Source of the DNA: Gammaproteobacteria bacterium
GTDB taxonomy: Bacteria; Pseudomonadota; Gammaproteobacteria; Comchoanobacterales; Comchoanobacteraceae
Direction of reading: 5' to 3'
DNA: 22,360 bases
NCBI GenBank assembly: GCA_029243665.1
Contig: JAQWRO010000043.1
Coordinates: 1-22,360, forward strand
Shown: positions 1 through 8,128 of the stretch, piece by piece
Layout: every line of letters starts with the position of its first letter
How positions within the stretch are numbered: position 1 is the first letter of the stretch
Made by a program: the position numbers and the translations under genes
The notes under the pieces: generated by a model
Databases searched by the model: none
What the model was told of the DNA's origin: nothing
The model's input: only the letters and a program-made list of their open reading frames with translations

Positions 1-618
1 CAGTTCTGTACCATTCAAAACCAAACCAGGGTTCTCTAATGTCACTAATTTTTGGTCAGGATAATAAACCATTTTTTCCGTGCTCATAGCCCATGTAGGA
101 CTAGATGGGGGACAAAATGACACATTGACATGTTCAAATGTAAAAGTTTGGTCATGGTCTCTGTCCAGCTTTGTAGCATTCCCCCAAGCAATGTTACTTT
201 TCGACCCAATACGATAATTTAATTCGTTAAGAGATAAGTTATCTTGTGACATTTTATAATTGCCTTGCTTGGCGGTCACAATAAAGTCATCTTCATGATA
301 AGACGTGAGACCAATAAAATTAATTCTTTTCAATTCATTATCGGCATTTACTTTTAATTGCGCATTTTCAGAGAATATCTTGACTCTATTTTGATTGATT
401 GTGACATCCCTTAAAATAGCTTCTTTACCCAAATAAAGCTCACTTTTGTTGTCTGTGGTGATGATGGTTTGATTCAGGGGCAACGACTGAAGATCTTGGC
501 TTAAGGGAAGGAACGAACCTTCACACATCGATAAATCTGGACGCCAAAGCAGCTCATCGTACAAACTTGCAAATGTTTGTCCAAATAAAAAGATCCCTAT
601 AAAAAATTTAAGCCACAC
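1..618 (-). CDS. lptD: LPS-assembly outer membrane protein LptD, N-terminal part (gene runs off the window)
   Basis: I translated this by hand: an open frame of 206 codons runs from a GTG at 618-616 to the window edge. The N-terminus WLKFFIGIFLFGQTFA looks like a Sec signal peptide. The body resembles the periplasmic OstA/LptA-like jellyroll of LptD. The motif FCPPSSPTWAMS matches the 'CPP..W.l.A' segment that ends this domain in LptD. Cys32 and Cys169 lie close to E. coli LptD Cys31 and Cys173, which pair with C-terminal cysteines in the mature barrel protein. In the family, LptD inserts lipopolysaccharide into the outer leaflet with LptE. An in-frame stop (TAG) directly precedes the GTG, so this is the longest possible start; no good Shine-Dalgarno site is visible. 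The gene diverges from queD. The family call is fairly sure, but the C-terminal barrel is unseen. Confidence 0.8.
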   Translation of the reverse strand, partial: MWLKFFIGIFLFGQTFASLYDELLWRPDLSMCEGSFLPLSQDLQSLPLNQTIITTDNKSELYLGKEAILRDVTINQNRVKIFSENAQLKVNADNELKRINFIGLTSYHEDDFIVTAKQGNYKMSQDNLSLNELNYRIGSKSNIAWGNATKLDRDHDQTFTFEHVNVSFCPPSSPTWAMSTEKMVYYPDQKLVTLENPGLVLNGTEL

Positions 619-660
619 CTAAAAATGATACCGAATGCCCGCACTATCCTCAAGCGTATC

Positions 661-689
661 TTGACCTAAAACTCAATAAATGATAACTT
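661..689 (+). promoter_or_regulatory. Possible sigma70 promoter for the queD operon
   Basis: TTGACC (661-666) is followed after 17 bases by TAACTT (684-689), a weak -10; GATAAC one register earlier is an alternative. It lies in the 81-base gap between divergent lptD and queD, just before the queD ATG at 700. The -35 is good and the -10 poor, so this is tentative. Confidence 0.3.
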
Positions 690-699
690 AGCGTCATCA

Positions 700-1077
700 A
701 TGTTAACCGTTACAATAAAAGATCAATTTGAATCTGCTGTCAAACTCTATGATTACTCAGGCAGCTGTGCTAATGTTCACGGGCATACCTATCGTATTGC
801 TGTGACATTTTATAATACTGACCAATCAGCGGATATGGTCGTAGATTTTTATGAAGCCAAAACCTGGGTTGAACAAGCCATTGCACCTCTAGATCACAAA
901 TTTATTAATGAATTAAAGCCTTTCGACAAAGTCAGCCCAACAACTGAAAATATTGCTAAATGGCTCTATCAAACCATTACCCTCTTGACAACGAAAAACA
1001 TTGAATTACTAACGATAACACTTTCGGAAAATGACCACTTCTCTGTCACTTATGCGCCAAACAATAAAAATACATGA
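700..1077 (+). CDS. queD: 6-carboxy-5,6,7,8-tetrahydropterin synthase QueD (queuosine pathway), variant zinc site
   Basis: This 125-residue protein has the 6-pyruvoyl-tetrahydropterin-synthase fold signature. CANVHGHTY (residues 23-31) carries the catalytic Cys23 and zinc ligands His27 and His29. LDHKFINE supplies the conserved Asp-His, and PTTEN plus a late TLSEN supply the conserved glutamates. QueD converts 7,8-dihydroneopterin triphosphate to 6-carboxytetrahydropterin, the substrate of QueE, which is encoded next. The odd point is the first zinc ligand: the usual 'AAH' is replaced by SAV (FESAVKL, Val14), so one of the three histidines is missing. The downstream queE reading frame overlaps the 3' end of this gene, so the two are probably translated together. 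The family and pathway assignment rests on the motif and on the queE neighbour; whether the enzyme is fully active is open. Confidence 0.85.
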   Translation: MLTVTIKDQFESAVKLYDYSGSCANVHGHTYRIAVTFYNTDQSADMVVDFYEAKTWVEQAIAPLDHKFINELKPFDKVSPTTENIAKWLYQTITLLTTKNIELLTITLSENDHFSVTYAPNNKNT

Positions 1078-1693
1078 AATTTTCACATCCCTTCAGGGAG
1101 AAGGACCATTTGCGGGTCTACTGACAACTTTTGTCAGATTGACAGGTTGTCCACTTCGTTGCCAATATTGTGATACTGCATATGCCTTTAAAGGTGGCGA
1201 GAACCAATCAATTGATCAGGTTGTCAATCAAATTAAATCAGCAAAAGCTAAGTATGTATGCATTACAGGTGGTGAGCCACTTGCACAAAAATTAGTGCAT
1301 AATTTAATTAAACTGTTATGTGATGACGAATATCAAGTTTCAATTGAAACAAGTGGCAGCATCTCAATTGCTCAGGTTGACCCAAGAGCTATCTGCATCA
1401 TGGATTTAAAAACGCCTGGATCACTTGAAGAAAATAAGAACCACCTTGAAAACCTTAATATTTTAAGGCCTCACGATCATATTAAATTTGTTATTTGCGA
1501 CAAAAATGACTTTACATGGTCTGCAAAAATGGCTTCGGAAATTTGCACCAAACATAATCAAATCTGGTTCTCACCAGAACACACCTCATTGTCCGCAACA
1601 ATGTTGGCCGACTGGATGGTTGAAGCTAAATTACCCTATCGTTTACAAATTCAATTACATAAATACTTGTGGGGCGATGTTGCAGGAAAATAA
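1052..1693 (+). CDS. queE: 7-carboxy-7-deazaguanine synthase QueE (radical SAM)
   Basis: QueE is a radical SAM enzyme that contracts 6-carboxytetrahydropterin to 7-carboxy-7-deazaguanine, the second dedicated step toward preQ0 and queuosine. The N-terminal sequence IHEIFTSLQGEGPFAG is the classic QueE opening. CPLRCQYCDTAYAF gives the CxxxCxxC cluster motif, and ITGGEPL is the SAM-binding GGE motif. I chose the ATG at 1052 because MRQTIKIHEIF places the EIF.SLQGEG motif about ten residues in, as in relatives; an in-frame ATG at 1031 would add seven residues. Either way the gene begins inside queD (queD ends at 1077), which argues for translational coupling. Neither start has a strong Shine-Dalgarno site. 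The length of 213 residues is normal. queC and queF are not in the window. Confidence 0.93.
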   Translation: MRQTIKIHEIFTSLQGEGPFAGLLTTFVRLTGCPLRCQYCDTAYAFKGGENQSIDQVVNQIKSAKAKYVCITGGEPLAQKLVHNLIKLLCDDEYQVSIETSGSISIAQVDPRAICIMDLKTPGSLEENKNHLENLNILRPHDHIKFVICDKNDFTWSAKMASEICTKHNQIWFSPEHTSLSATMLADWMVEAKLPYRLQIQLHKYLWGDVAGK

Positions 1694-2285
1694 TATTTTA
1701 GTCCTTAATGAATCAGCAACCTTCGCTACTGTTGTGTGGCTTCATGGCTTAGGGGCATCTCCTGATGACTTCACTTTTTTTGGGAAACTATTTCCAAACA
1801 TTAAATGGATTCTACCTGGTGCATATAGTCGCTTTATTAGCTTATACCAACAAGAAGCACCTGGTTGGTTTGACATTAAATCATTCGATCGACAGGATGA
1901 CCCCCAAGAAACAGGCATTATAGAGACACATCAACGACTTGAACACATCCTGGAAACTGAAAAGGCCAACCCTATCTTTATTGGTGGATTTTCTCAAGGG
2001 GCAGCACAATCAATATACTCTGGCCTTCATGGACTGCAAAGCAAGGTCCAAGGCATCATTGCAATGTCAGGTTACTGCCCCTTCAACTTCAGTCATAATA
2101 ACGCGCCACCAACCCTAATCATGCATGGGGAATACGACGATGTTGTACCTTGGTCTTTAGCTGAAGCAACCTATCATGGATTGCTAGCATTACCAACGAC
2201 GTCTTTATATATGCTGCCCTGTGCGCATCAATGGCATCCAGAAATGTACTCGCATATTAATAATTTTATAAAAAACACTGCCTAA
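1677..2285 (+). CDS. Phospholipase/carboxylesterase-family alpha/beta hydrolase (YpfH/EstB-like)
   Basis: This 202-residue alpha/beta hydrolase has the features of the acyl-protein thioesterase/carboxylesterase family. WLHGLGASPDDF is the oxyanion-hole region. GGFSQGAA is the GxSxG nucleophile elbow. HGEYDDVVP supplies the catalytic Asp, and AHQWHPEM near the C-terminus supplies the His. It probably cleaves carboxylic or thioester bonds in the cytoplasm; the substrate cannot be told. The start chosen is the ATG at 1677, which overlaps the end of queE by 17 bases. A longer frame opens at 1488, but its extra 63 residues lie antiparallel in phase to queE coding sequence and do not resemble the family. 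No signal peptide is visible. The gene is probably the third member of the queD-queE operon by position, with no known role in that pathway. Confidence 0.8.
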   Translation: MLQENNILVLNESATFATVVWLHGLGASPDDFTFFGKLFPNIKWILPGAYSRFISLYQQEAPGWFDIKSFDRQDDPQETGIIETHQRLEHILETEKANPIFIGGFSQGAAQSIYSGLHGLQSKVQGIIAMSGYCPFNFSHNNAPPTLIMHGEYDDVVPWSLAEATYHGLLALPTTSLYMLPCAHQWHPEMYSHINNFIKNTA

Positions 2286-2339
2286 TTTTATGATCTCATC
2301 TATACTCAAACCATTCATTTATGAATTAAGAGAGAAACT

Positions 2340-4340
2340 ATGAAAGAATTAACGCTGCGTGGCTGTATATTAGCAAGCTTAATCACCATTGTTTTTACAG
2401 CAGCTAATATGTATCTTGGACTCAAGGTTGGGATGACATTCTCTTCAGCAATTCCCGCAGCAGTCATTTCGATGTCCGTTTTAAGACTTGTGCGCGACTC
2501 TTCAATCCTCGAAAACTGTATGGTACAAAGTTTTGCATCTGCTGCTGGTACACTCACAACTGTTATATTTACTTTGCCAGGACTTGTCATGATTGGTTAT
2601 TGGCGCGGTTTCGATTATTTAGAAACCAGTGTGATCTGTATGATCGGTGGAATTCTTGGTGTTTTATTCAGCATTCCTTTAAGAAGAGCCCTTGTTGTAG
2701 ATAGTGAATTACCATATCCAGAAGGCGTTGCAGCAGCAGCAGTTCTAAAATCTGGCAATGATGATGACACCGTGAAAAATAATTATGCCTCTGTAAAAGA
2801 CATAATGAATGGCTCTTTTTTATCTGCTTTATTTGTTTTTTGTAGCAATGGACTAGCTATTTTTGCAGGAAAAATTTCCTATTTTAGTAAATTTTTTGGG
2901 GCGATCTTTGGGTTTAGTATTGGCTTGTCTCCAGCATTGGTAGGTGCGGGTTATTTAATTGGCTTAAGGATTTGTTTAAATATGTTGTTTGGGATTGCCC
3001 TAAGCTGGCTAATTTTTGTACCATATTTTTCTTTAGGGGTCACTGACCATACCTTGCCTCTTGATGCGATAGCAAATGAAATTTGGGCAACAAAAGTACG
3101 CTTCATTGGTGTAGGCACCATTGCTGTTGCATCAATTTGGACATTCGTCAAACTGATTAAGCCTGTTGCTAGAGGTATTGTTCAAGCCATAAGTGAGTAT
3201 CAGGGAAGTGGCAACAAGCAAAAAATAAGTCGCACAGAAAAAGACATTCCTCTCTTTAACGTTATGGGTGCAATCGTGTTTTTATTATTCCCACTTGCAG
3301 CCATTATAGGATTATTTGTGTCAGAAGAACATTTACCCATGAGCATAACATCGACTATCAACTTAGTTTTGATCTCAACAATGTTCGCTGTCGTTGTAGG
3401 CTTTATCATTGCTGCTGTTTGTGGTTATATTGCAGGGGTTACCGGCTCATCTAACAGCCCCATTTCAGGCGTAAGTATCATTGCGATTATCCTTTCTTCA
3501 CTGATGATTGATTGGTTTTTAAGCCATCAGATTGTAGATTATACATCACATCATTTTGACGCTATGGTAATAGGTATTAGCTTATTTATTACTGCAAGCA
3601 TCATTGCAATGGGCTCAGTATCTAACGACAATCTTCAAGACTTGAAAACTGGGGCATTAGTCAAAGCAACACCATGGAAGCAACAAATCGCTCTAATTTT
3701 TGGCGTCATTGTTGGCTCTCTTGTGATACCTCCGATCATTGAAATCATTTACCAAGCCTATGGTTTTGTTGGCGCACCTTTGCCCCGTCCAGATATGAAC
3801 CCACAAAATCAATTAGCAGCGCCTCAAGCTGCTTTACTTACATCAATTGCCAAAGGAATCATTCAACATGACATGCCATGGAATTTAATTCTTGTTGGTG
3901 TAGCCATTGCTATCGTCCTTATCTTATTTGATTTGTTTTACTTAAAAAAGAACAAACATACCCGACTTTCCATTGTCTCGATTGGCATAGGCACATACCT
4001 ACCTATTGAAACTGTTTTAACGTTGGTCCTCGGTGGGATACTCAGCCACTTCTGCCGCAAAGCGCTTTTACCATTAGCCAAAAAAAGAGTCAAAAAAACC
4101 ACTCTGGATGCAGTCTCGAGAAAAGGCTTATTGATTGCATCAGGATTTGTTGTCGGAGAATCTTTAATTGGGGTTTGTATTGCTGCTGCCATTGCTTATA
4201 AAGGGCAAAGCAAGCCATTTGCCATCGTTGGCCCTGCATTTGATCCTTATGCTCTTATCATTGGCTGTATAGCCTTTACAATCTTGATATTATGGGTCTA
4301 TCACCAACAAAAGAAAGTTATCAAAGAAGTTGCTAACTAA
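2340..4340 (+). CDS. OPT-family oligopeptide/metal-chelate transporter
   Basis: This is a 666-residue, very hydrophobic protein with about 14-16 predicted membrane segments. It belongs to the bacterial branch of the OPT superfamily (oligopeptide transporters and yellow-stripe-like proteins). Family landmarks are AANMYLGLKVGMTFSSAIPA near the N-terminus, LPYPEGVAAAAVL at about residues 122-134, GVTGSSNSPISGVSI in the middle, and LAAPQAALLTSIAKGI toward the C-terminus. These proteins are inner-membrane secondary transporters, thought to import short peptides or metal chelates; the substrate here is unknown. A good ribosome binding site (AAGAGAG) lies about 5 bases before the ATG. The 54-base gap from the esterase gene suggests its own promoter or loose operon membership. 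It converges on rsmJ with only 3 bases between the two stop codons, and no hairpin terminator is visible there. Confidence 0.9.
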   Translation: MKELTLRGCILASLITIVFTAANMYLGLKVGMTFSSAIPAAVISMSVLRLVRDSSILENCMVQSFASAAGTLTTVIFTLPGLVMIGYWRGFDYLETSVICMIGGILGVLFSIPLRRALVVDSELPYPEGVAAAAVLKSGNDDDTVKNNYASVKDIMNGSFLSALFVFCSNGLAIFAGKISYFSKFFGAIFGFSIGLSPALVGAGYLIGLRICLNMLFGIALSWLIFVPYFSLGVTDHTLPLDAIANEIWATKVRFIGVGTIAVASIWTFVKLIKPVARGIVQAISEYQGSGNKQKISRTEKDIPLFNVMGAIVFLLFPLAAIIGLFVSEEHLPMSITSTINLVLISTMFAVVVGFIIAAVCGYIAGVTGSSNSPISGVSIIAIILSSLMIDWFLSHQIVDYTSHHFDAMVIGISLFITASIIAMGSVSNDNLQDLKTGALVKATPWKQQIALIFGVIVGSLVIPPIIEIIYQAYGFVGAPLPRPDMNPQNQLAAPQAALLTSIAKGIIQHDMPWNLILVGVAIAIVLILFDLFYLKKNKHTRLSIVSIGIGTYLPIETVLTLVLGGILSHFCRKALLPLAKKRVKKTTLDAVSRKGLLIASGFVVGESLIGVCIAAAIAYKGQSKPFAIVGPAFDPYALIIGCIAFTILILWVYHQQKKVIKEVAN

Positions 4341-4343
4341 CAC

Positions 4344-5021
4344 TCACCCTACTTGGTAAACATCATAACGTGTTGTTTTACCCTCTATGATATAGGTGGG
4401 TTTTGCATCCGATAGATGGTCTGCTTGACTAGGTCTTTTTACAATGACTTTAGAATTTGCGCAATTTAATGCTATTTCAAATAAGTCTTTAGATGTCTCT
4501 ATGTCCACCAAGCTTTTTAAAAAGGCTGCATTTGCTTTAACCTCGCCTTTAAAATCCTTTTCAAACATTGGATCAAGATAAACAACATCTGGTCGGGCTC
4601 TATAGTCTGGCCATGTTCTCATTATGTTTTCTGCCGACCCAAAAATAAGATTAATATTTTCTTGGCCAAACCATTTATTTTTCTGAGCACGCGCCATCAT
4701 ATCTGATAACACAGCAAATACTTGAGGATTTTTTTCACAAGCAATGACCTTGCAACCACCTAGTGCCATGATAAACATATCATTTCCAAGCCCTGCACAT
4801 GCATCCAAAATCAAAGGTGCGCTGTCCGTTCGCCCATATACGGCTTGCAATAATTTGTGATGTTTTTTTGACATGCCAGACTGATGATAAAGTTGATGTT
4901 TTTCAAACCAATCCATACGCTTTTTTTTGTTATGTAAAAGCCAATATAAACCACTATCATCCTGATGGATCTGTGGGTGGACAACGTTATGTCTAAGCAA
5001 CCACTGAGACCAATATTTCAT
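4344..5021 (-). CDS. rsmJ: 16S rRNA (guanine-1516-N2)-methyltransferase RsmJ
   Basis: RsmJ (formerly YhiQ) methylates N2 of G1516 in 16S rRNA using S-adenosylmethionine. The 225-residue product has the SAM-binding glycine loop LDACAGLGNDMF (72-83), the acidic strand end CEKNP (95-99), the catalytic-site motif YLDPMF (148-153), and VIVKRP (192-197), all typical of RsmJ. I set the start at 5021 (MKYWSQW) because it lies 5 bases after the cyoE stop codon; an upstream in-frame ATG at 5078 would need 19 extra residues encoded inside cyoE. The protein is slightly shorter than the E. coli enzyme (about 250). It is the last gene of the minus-strand heme A operon and has no obvious functional link to it. 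Confidence 0.88.
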   Translation of the reverse strand: MKYWSQWLLRHNVVHPQIHQDDSGLYWLLHNKKKRMDWFEKHQLYHQSGMSKKHHKLLQAVYGRTDSAPLILDACAGLGNDMFIMALGGCKVIACEKNPQVFAVLSDMMARAQKNKWFGQENINLIFGSAENIMRTWPDYRARPDVVYLDPMFEKDFKGEVKANAAFLKSLVDIETSKDLFEIALNCANSKVIVKRPSQADHLSDAKPTYIIEGKTTRYDVYQVG

Positions 5022-5026
5022 ATTAA

Positions 5027-5896
5027 TCAAATGGCAATGAGAAAATAGTGATCGACTAGCATCGCAATATATAGCCATGCAAGATAAGCGATACTATATT
5101 TAAATAACTGCATAGCGACAGCATCACTATGTGACTTATATAATTTATAGGCCAGATACATAAACCATGAATTCAAATATAACATCGCGATAGAGTATAC
5201 TAATCCCGACAAACCTATTAGCACTGGCAAAACTGTCGAAAGAACCATTAAAATTGAATATAGTATAATTTGGATATAGGTAAATTCTTTGCCATGTGTA
5301 ACAGGCAACATTGGAATTTTTGCATTTGCATAATCTTTTTGTCGACAAACAGCTAAGGCCCAAAAATGTGGTGGGGTCCATGTATAAATAATTAAAACTA
5401 AACACCAAGCTTGTGCAGTAACCTCATTTGTAACAGCTGTCCAGCCTAATAATGGTGGCAACGCGCCATTTAAACCACCTACTACAATATTCTGAGGCGT
5501 TAAATGCTTTAAGTGACATGTATAGACCCATGCATACCCAATCATGCCTGCTAAGCAAATTAAAGCAGTTAGTGTATTAACCATAAAATACAAAACCAAT
5601 GTACCAAGAACCATTAACCCTATAGCTAGACCCCAAGCTTCATTAAAAGAAACTGACTTTGTAAGAAGAGGCCTCTTTTTGGTTCTTTGCATTTTTTGAT
5701 CAATGGGGGTTTCAACAAGCTGGTTGAAAACACCGCCAGAAGCAGCAACACAGCCAATGCCAAATAATGCCTGGATCATGGTAATCGGATGTGAATGATC
5801 CGTTAACAACATAGCAACAGCAGCAGATAGTAGCATTAGGGCAACCACTCTAAACTTACACAAAACAAGACATTCTTTGAATTTAGCTTGGGTCAT
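5027..5896 (-). CDS. cyoE: Protoheme IX farnesyltransferase (heme O synthase) CyoE/CtaB
   Basis: This UbiA-superfamily membrane prenyltransferase adds farnesyl to heme b, making heme O, which CtaA then oxidises to heme A. The 289 residues contain about nine membrane helices. The first Asp-rich motif reads NQLVETPIDQKMQRTKKRPL (58-77). It keeps Asn58, Asp66, Met69 and the RT..RP run, but the usual Asp four residues after Asn is Glu62. HLTPQNIVVGGLNGALPPLL and YTWTPPHFWALA match the family's later conserved loops. Its ATG overlaps the ctaA stop in a TAATG junction, so translation is coupled. The context (ctaA, SURF1) shows that the heme serves an aa3/caa3-type oxidase rather than only a bo-type quinol oxidase. 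Confidence 0.95.
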   Translation of the reverse strand: MTQAKFKECLVLCKFRVVALMLLSAAVAMLLTDHSHPITMIQALFGIGCVAASGGVFNQLVETPIDQKMQRTKKRPLLTKSVSFNEAWGLAIGLMVLGTLVLYFMVNTLTALICLAGMIGYAWVYTCHLKHLTPQNIVVGGLNGALPPLLGWTAVTNEVTAQAWCLVLIIYTWTPPHFWALAVCRQKDYANAKIPMLPVTHGKEFTYIQIILYSILMVLSTVLPVLIGLSGLVYSIAMLYLNSWFMYLAYKLYKSHSDAVAMQLFKYSIAYLAWLYIAMLVDHYFLIAI

Positions 5897-6885
5897 TATT
5901 GGTATCTAGCTTTCATGTACCAGGCAACACTTACCAATAGAAGCATTAGGCCAAAAAAATTATGCAACACTGCCAATGAAATCGGCAAATACCACCAAAC
6001 ATTTAAGATACCAAGCGCAACTTGAATACTAAGGACACCAAGCACCACAGCTGGCCAAAATTTATTAATACCAGGATAAGCAAACGATTTAATAGCAGCA
6101 ACAATAAAAAACATCGAAACAATAAATGCATAATATCGATGCATCATATGTACAGCCATTCTTGCATTATGGGTCATTATACCACCTTGATAGTTTTCAC
6201 CCCACTTCTGAAATAACGTAAAACCAGACATGAAATCCATACTAGGAAAAAAGCTTCCCTCACAGTTTGGGAAAGTTGCACACACTGTCCCAGAATAAGT
6301 TGCGCTGGTCCAACCACCAAGCACAAGTTGCAGGGCAAGAAGACCTATGCCCCAACGAATCCACCTAGCAACAGATGGCATTTGGGGTGTAAAGATTTTT
6401 CTTGGCTTTATGCTATCAAAAAATAGCCATGCCATGATGGATGTAAGCAACATGCCGCCAAGCAAATGGCCCATCACAATCAGTGGATGTAGTTTTAAGG
6501 TAACAGTCCACATACCGAGTGCTCCTTGAAACAAAACCAACCCCACAAGCAATATTGACATCATTTTTTTAAATGTATCATTCTCAGCACGATACAATTG
6601 AAATGCCACTAATATGATGATGCCACCAAAGAGGCTCGCGGCGTATCTATGTATCATTTCAAGCCAAGCCTTATACGGAGAGACATGAACATCAATAGGA
6701 TATTGCGTCAGCGCCTCGGATAGCTCTGCATCACTAAATGGCGCAGTAATTTCACCAAAGCAGCCAGGCCAATCTGGACAACCTAAACCAGCATCACTGA
6801 TACGAGTAAAAGCACCTAACAAAACTGTCAAGCAACCCCACACCATTAATGTAAAGTAGAGATATGTCTTTGCCGGACTGTGCAT
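5896..6885 (-). CDS. ctaA: Heme A synthase CtaA/COX15
   Basis: CtaA is an eight-helix inner-membrane protein that oxidises the C8 methyl of heme O to a formyl group, giving heme A for cytochrome oxidase. The 329-residue product has two related halves. Putative heme ligands are visible as pairs: His79 (EMIHRYAA) and His140 (VMGHLLGG) in the first half, His249 (HMMHRYYAF) and His308 (VLHNFFG) in the second. Extracytoplasmic cysteine pairs occur at 36/41 (GCPDWPGC) and 202/208 (VCATFPNC), as in class B enzymes. The start codon overlaps the stop of the SCO-like gene by one base (TAATG). The co-directional cyoE makes its substrate, so the operon encodes consecutive steps. Confidence 0.95.
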   Translation of the reverse strand: MHSPAKTYLYFTLMVWGCLTVLLGAFTRISDAGLGCPDWPGCFGEITAPFSDAELSEALTQYPIDVHVSPYKAWLEMIHRYAASLFGGIIILVAFQLYRAENDTFKKMMSILLVGLVLFQGALGMWTVTLKLHPLIVMGHLLGGMLLTSIMAWLFFDSIKPRKIFTPQMPSVARWIRWGIGLLALQLVLGGWTSATYSGTVCATFPNCEGSFFPSMDFMSGFTLFQKWGENYQGGIMTHNARMAVHMMHRYYAFIVSMFFIVAAIKSFAYPGINKFWPAVVLGVLSIQVALGILNVWWYLPISLAVLHNFFGLMLLLVSVAWYMKARYQ

Positions 6886-7385
6886 TAACCTAGCCTAGAA
6901 AACTTGAGTAATTTTTTTAGATCAGCACTTATTTTACGAGGATCAACATCACCTTGATAACTCATGACAATTCGACCTCTTGGGTCAATGATCAAAATAT
7001 CATCATTTTTGATGTAAGTTCTAATTTGTATCATTTTTTCTTTCGAAACTACCACTGTATCTTTGGTATGAATCGGCTTAAGCGCAATCATCGCAGTTTT
7101 AAGTCTTTGCTGATTCTTACCGGTTGCAAGCTTAAGTCTTTCTAAAAGATACATCTGCCCTTGGCATGTTGCATCACAACTGAAGTTTGCAATTCGCGTC
7201 AAATACCATTTTGGGACTTCATCATTAAACTTTGATGTTTGGATATAGACTGAATTTTCTAATAGATTCCCTTTTTGAAGGGTGGGGTTGGCATGACCAT
7301 AAAACTGCCAAAAGCCAGCAAATAATACAGGCGCGACACTTAGGACCAGACATATGATTAAGAATTTTTTTGCTTTGTAAGTCAT
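6885..7385 (-). CDS. Small membrane-anchored SCO-like protein of the cytochrome oxidase assembly operon
   Basis: This 166-residue protein has one N-terminal membrane helix (about residues 8-27, ending GFWQF) and a soluble domain facing the periplasm. FSCDATCQGQMYLL holds a CxxxC pair (Cys70, Cys74), resembling the copper-binding CxxxC of SCO1/SenC and thioredoxin-fold relatives. IIDPRGRIVMSYQGD looks like the late strand of that fold. Proteins of this kind sit between SURF1 and ctaA in many proteobacterial oxidase clusters and have no settled name. The start at 7385 forms an ATGA overlap with the SURF1 stop; the same frame is open to 7532, but those 49 residues lie within SURF1 and I discard them. 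A role in copper or redox handling for oxidase assembly is inference from the CxxxC and the neighbours. Confidence 0.75.
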   Translation of the reverse strand: MTYKAKKFLIICLVLSVAPVLFAGFWQFYGHANPTLQKGNLLENSVYIQTSKFNDEVPKWYLTRIANFSCDATCQGQMYLLERLKLATGKNQQRLKTAMIALKPIHTKDTVVVSKEKMIQIRTYIKNDDILIIDPRGRIVMSYQGDVDPRKISADLKKLLKFSRLG

Positions 7386-8098
7386 TTCTTTAAATAAATA
7401 TATCCAATTATAAGCACTAAAGCAAGTAAATAGAACTGAATGGCATACCCATAATGCCTTGCTACAGATACTTTTGGAATTGTCGTTAACTGTTGATAAT
7501 TGGTTAAACTTTGATCTAAGAGCATTTCGCAATCAACAATCTCTTTCCCTGTTAACAAAGATAAAAAACTTTTGTCTAGACTCACAATCATCCCAAAACC
7601 TTTGAAATAACTTAAAGGCATCTTTTCTCGTATCATAACATAAGGCAAAACACGTACTACGCCTTCAAGCTTAGTCAAGTTAACTGATTCATCTTTTAAA
7701 GTTGTTATTTGACTCATAGAAACCCAGCCAACATTGACAATGACACATATATCCTCTTGACAATAGAGTCGATATATTTGAGACCCTAACTGGTTATCTT
7801 TAACAACATTTTTCTTAATGAACTTTTCTGGCAGCCAATAACCACCTGTCAAAACTATTTTTTCGTACCCAACCAGAGCTTCATCACGCAAATCAACCAA
7901 AGACATTTTTTTCGGGTTGCTTGATAGGCCCTCTATTATGGATTTTTTTTCATTTGCCCGATCAATTTGCCAAAACCCTAAAAAAATTAAAAATACTACG
8001 GCCAGAAATACTAGCACAGTAAACATATCTATTTTTTTTAGAAGAGAATTAAGTTTCATCCTACTATGAACGCTATCAATTTTGACAATGCATTTCAA
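7382..8098 (-). CDS. SURF1-family cytochrome oxidase assembly protein
   Basis: SURF1 proteins (Shy1 in yeast) help insert heme A into cytochrome oxidase. The 238 residues show the standard design: a membrane helix near the N-terminus (about 25-43) followed by GFWQIDRANEKK, a periplasmic domain with IVNVGWV, and a final helix (about 214-236) introduced by ARHYGYAIQF, the family's 'RH.sYA.QW' motif. The start at 8098 has an AAGAG ribosome binding site 5-6 bases upstream; Met14 (8059) is a possible later start with its AGG too close. The gene opens a chain of stop/start overlaps through the SCO-like gene, ctaA and cyoE. No cox structural genes lie in the window. Confidence 0.88.
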   Translation of the reverse strand: MKCIVKIDSVHSRMKLNSLLKKIDMFTVLVFLAVVFLIFLGFWQIDRANEKKSIIEGLSSNPKKMSLVDLRDEALVGYEKIVLTGGYWLPEKFIKKNVVKDNQLGSQIYRLYCQEDICVIVNVGWVSMSQITTLKDESVNLTKLEGVVRVLPYVMIREKMPLSYFKGFGMIVSLDKSFLSLLTGKEIVDCEMLLDQSLTNYQQLTTIPKVSVARHYGYAIQFYLLALVLIIGYIYLKK

Positions 8099-8109
8099 TC
8101 TCTTATAGA
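8082..8109 (+). promoter_or_regulatory. Sigma70-type promoter for the DUF2909 gene
   Basis: TTGACA (8082-8087, a perfect -35) is followed after 16 bases by TATAGA (8104-8109). A second -10-like hexamer, TATACT (8116-8121), would start transcription almost at the ATG (8129). The elements overlap the first codons of the divergent SURF1 gene. Either start gives a very short or absent 5' leader. Confidence 0.5.
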
Positions 8110-8128
8110 AAAAGGTATACTTTAAAGC

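Noticed and set aside
616..650. A frameshift at the start of lptD
   Set aside because: A GAGG followed by GTG in another frame lies upstream, but that frame stops after 15 codons, and the GTG at 618 already gives a proper signal peptide.
619..699. A preQ1 riboswitch before queD
   Set aside because: The 81-base gap shows no hairpin plus A-rich tail arrangement of the known preQ1 classes, and promoter-like elements fill the space.
4341..4360. A bidirectional terminator between the OPT gene and rsmJ
   Set aside because: Only three bases separate the stop codons, and I find no stem with a following T-run.
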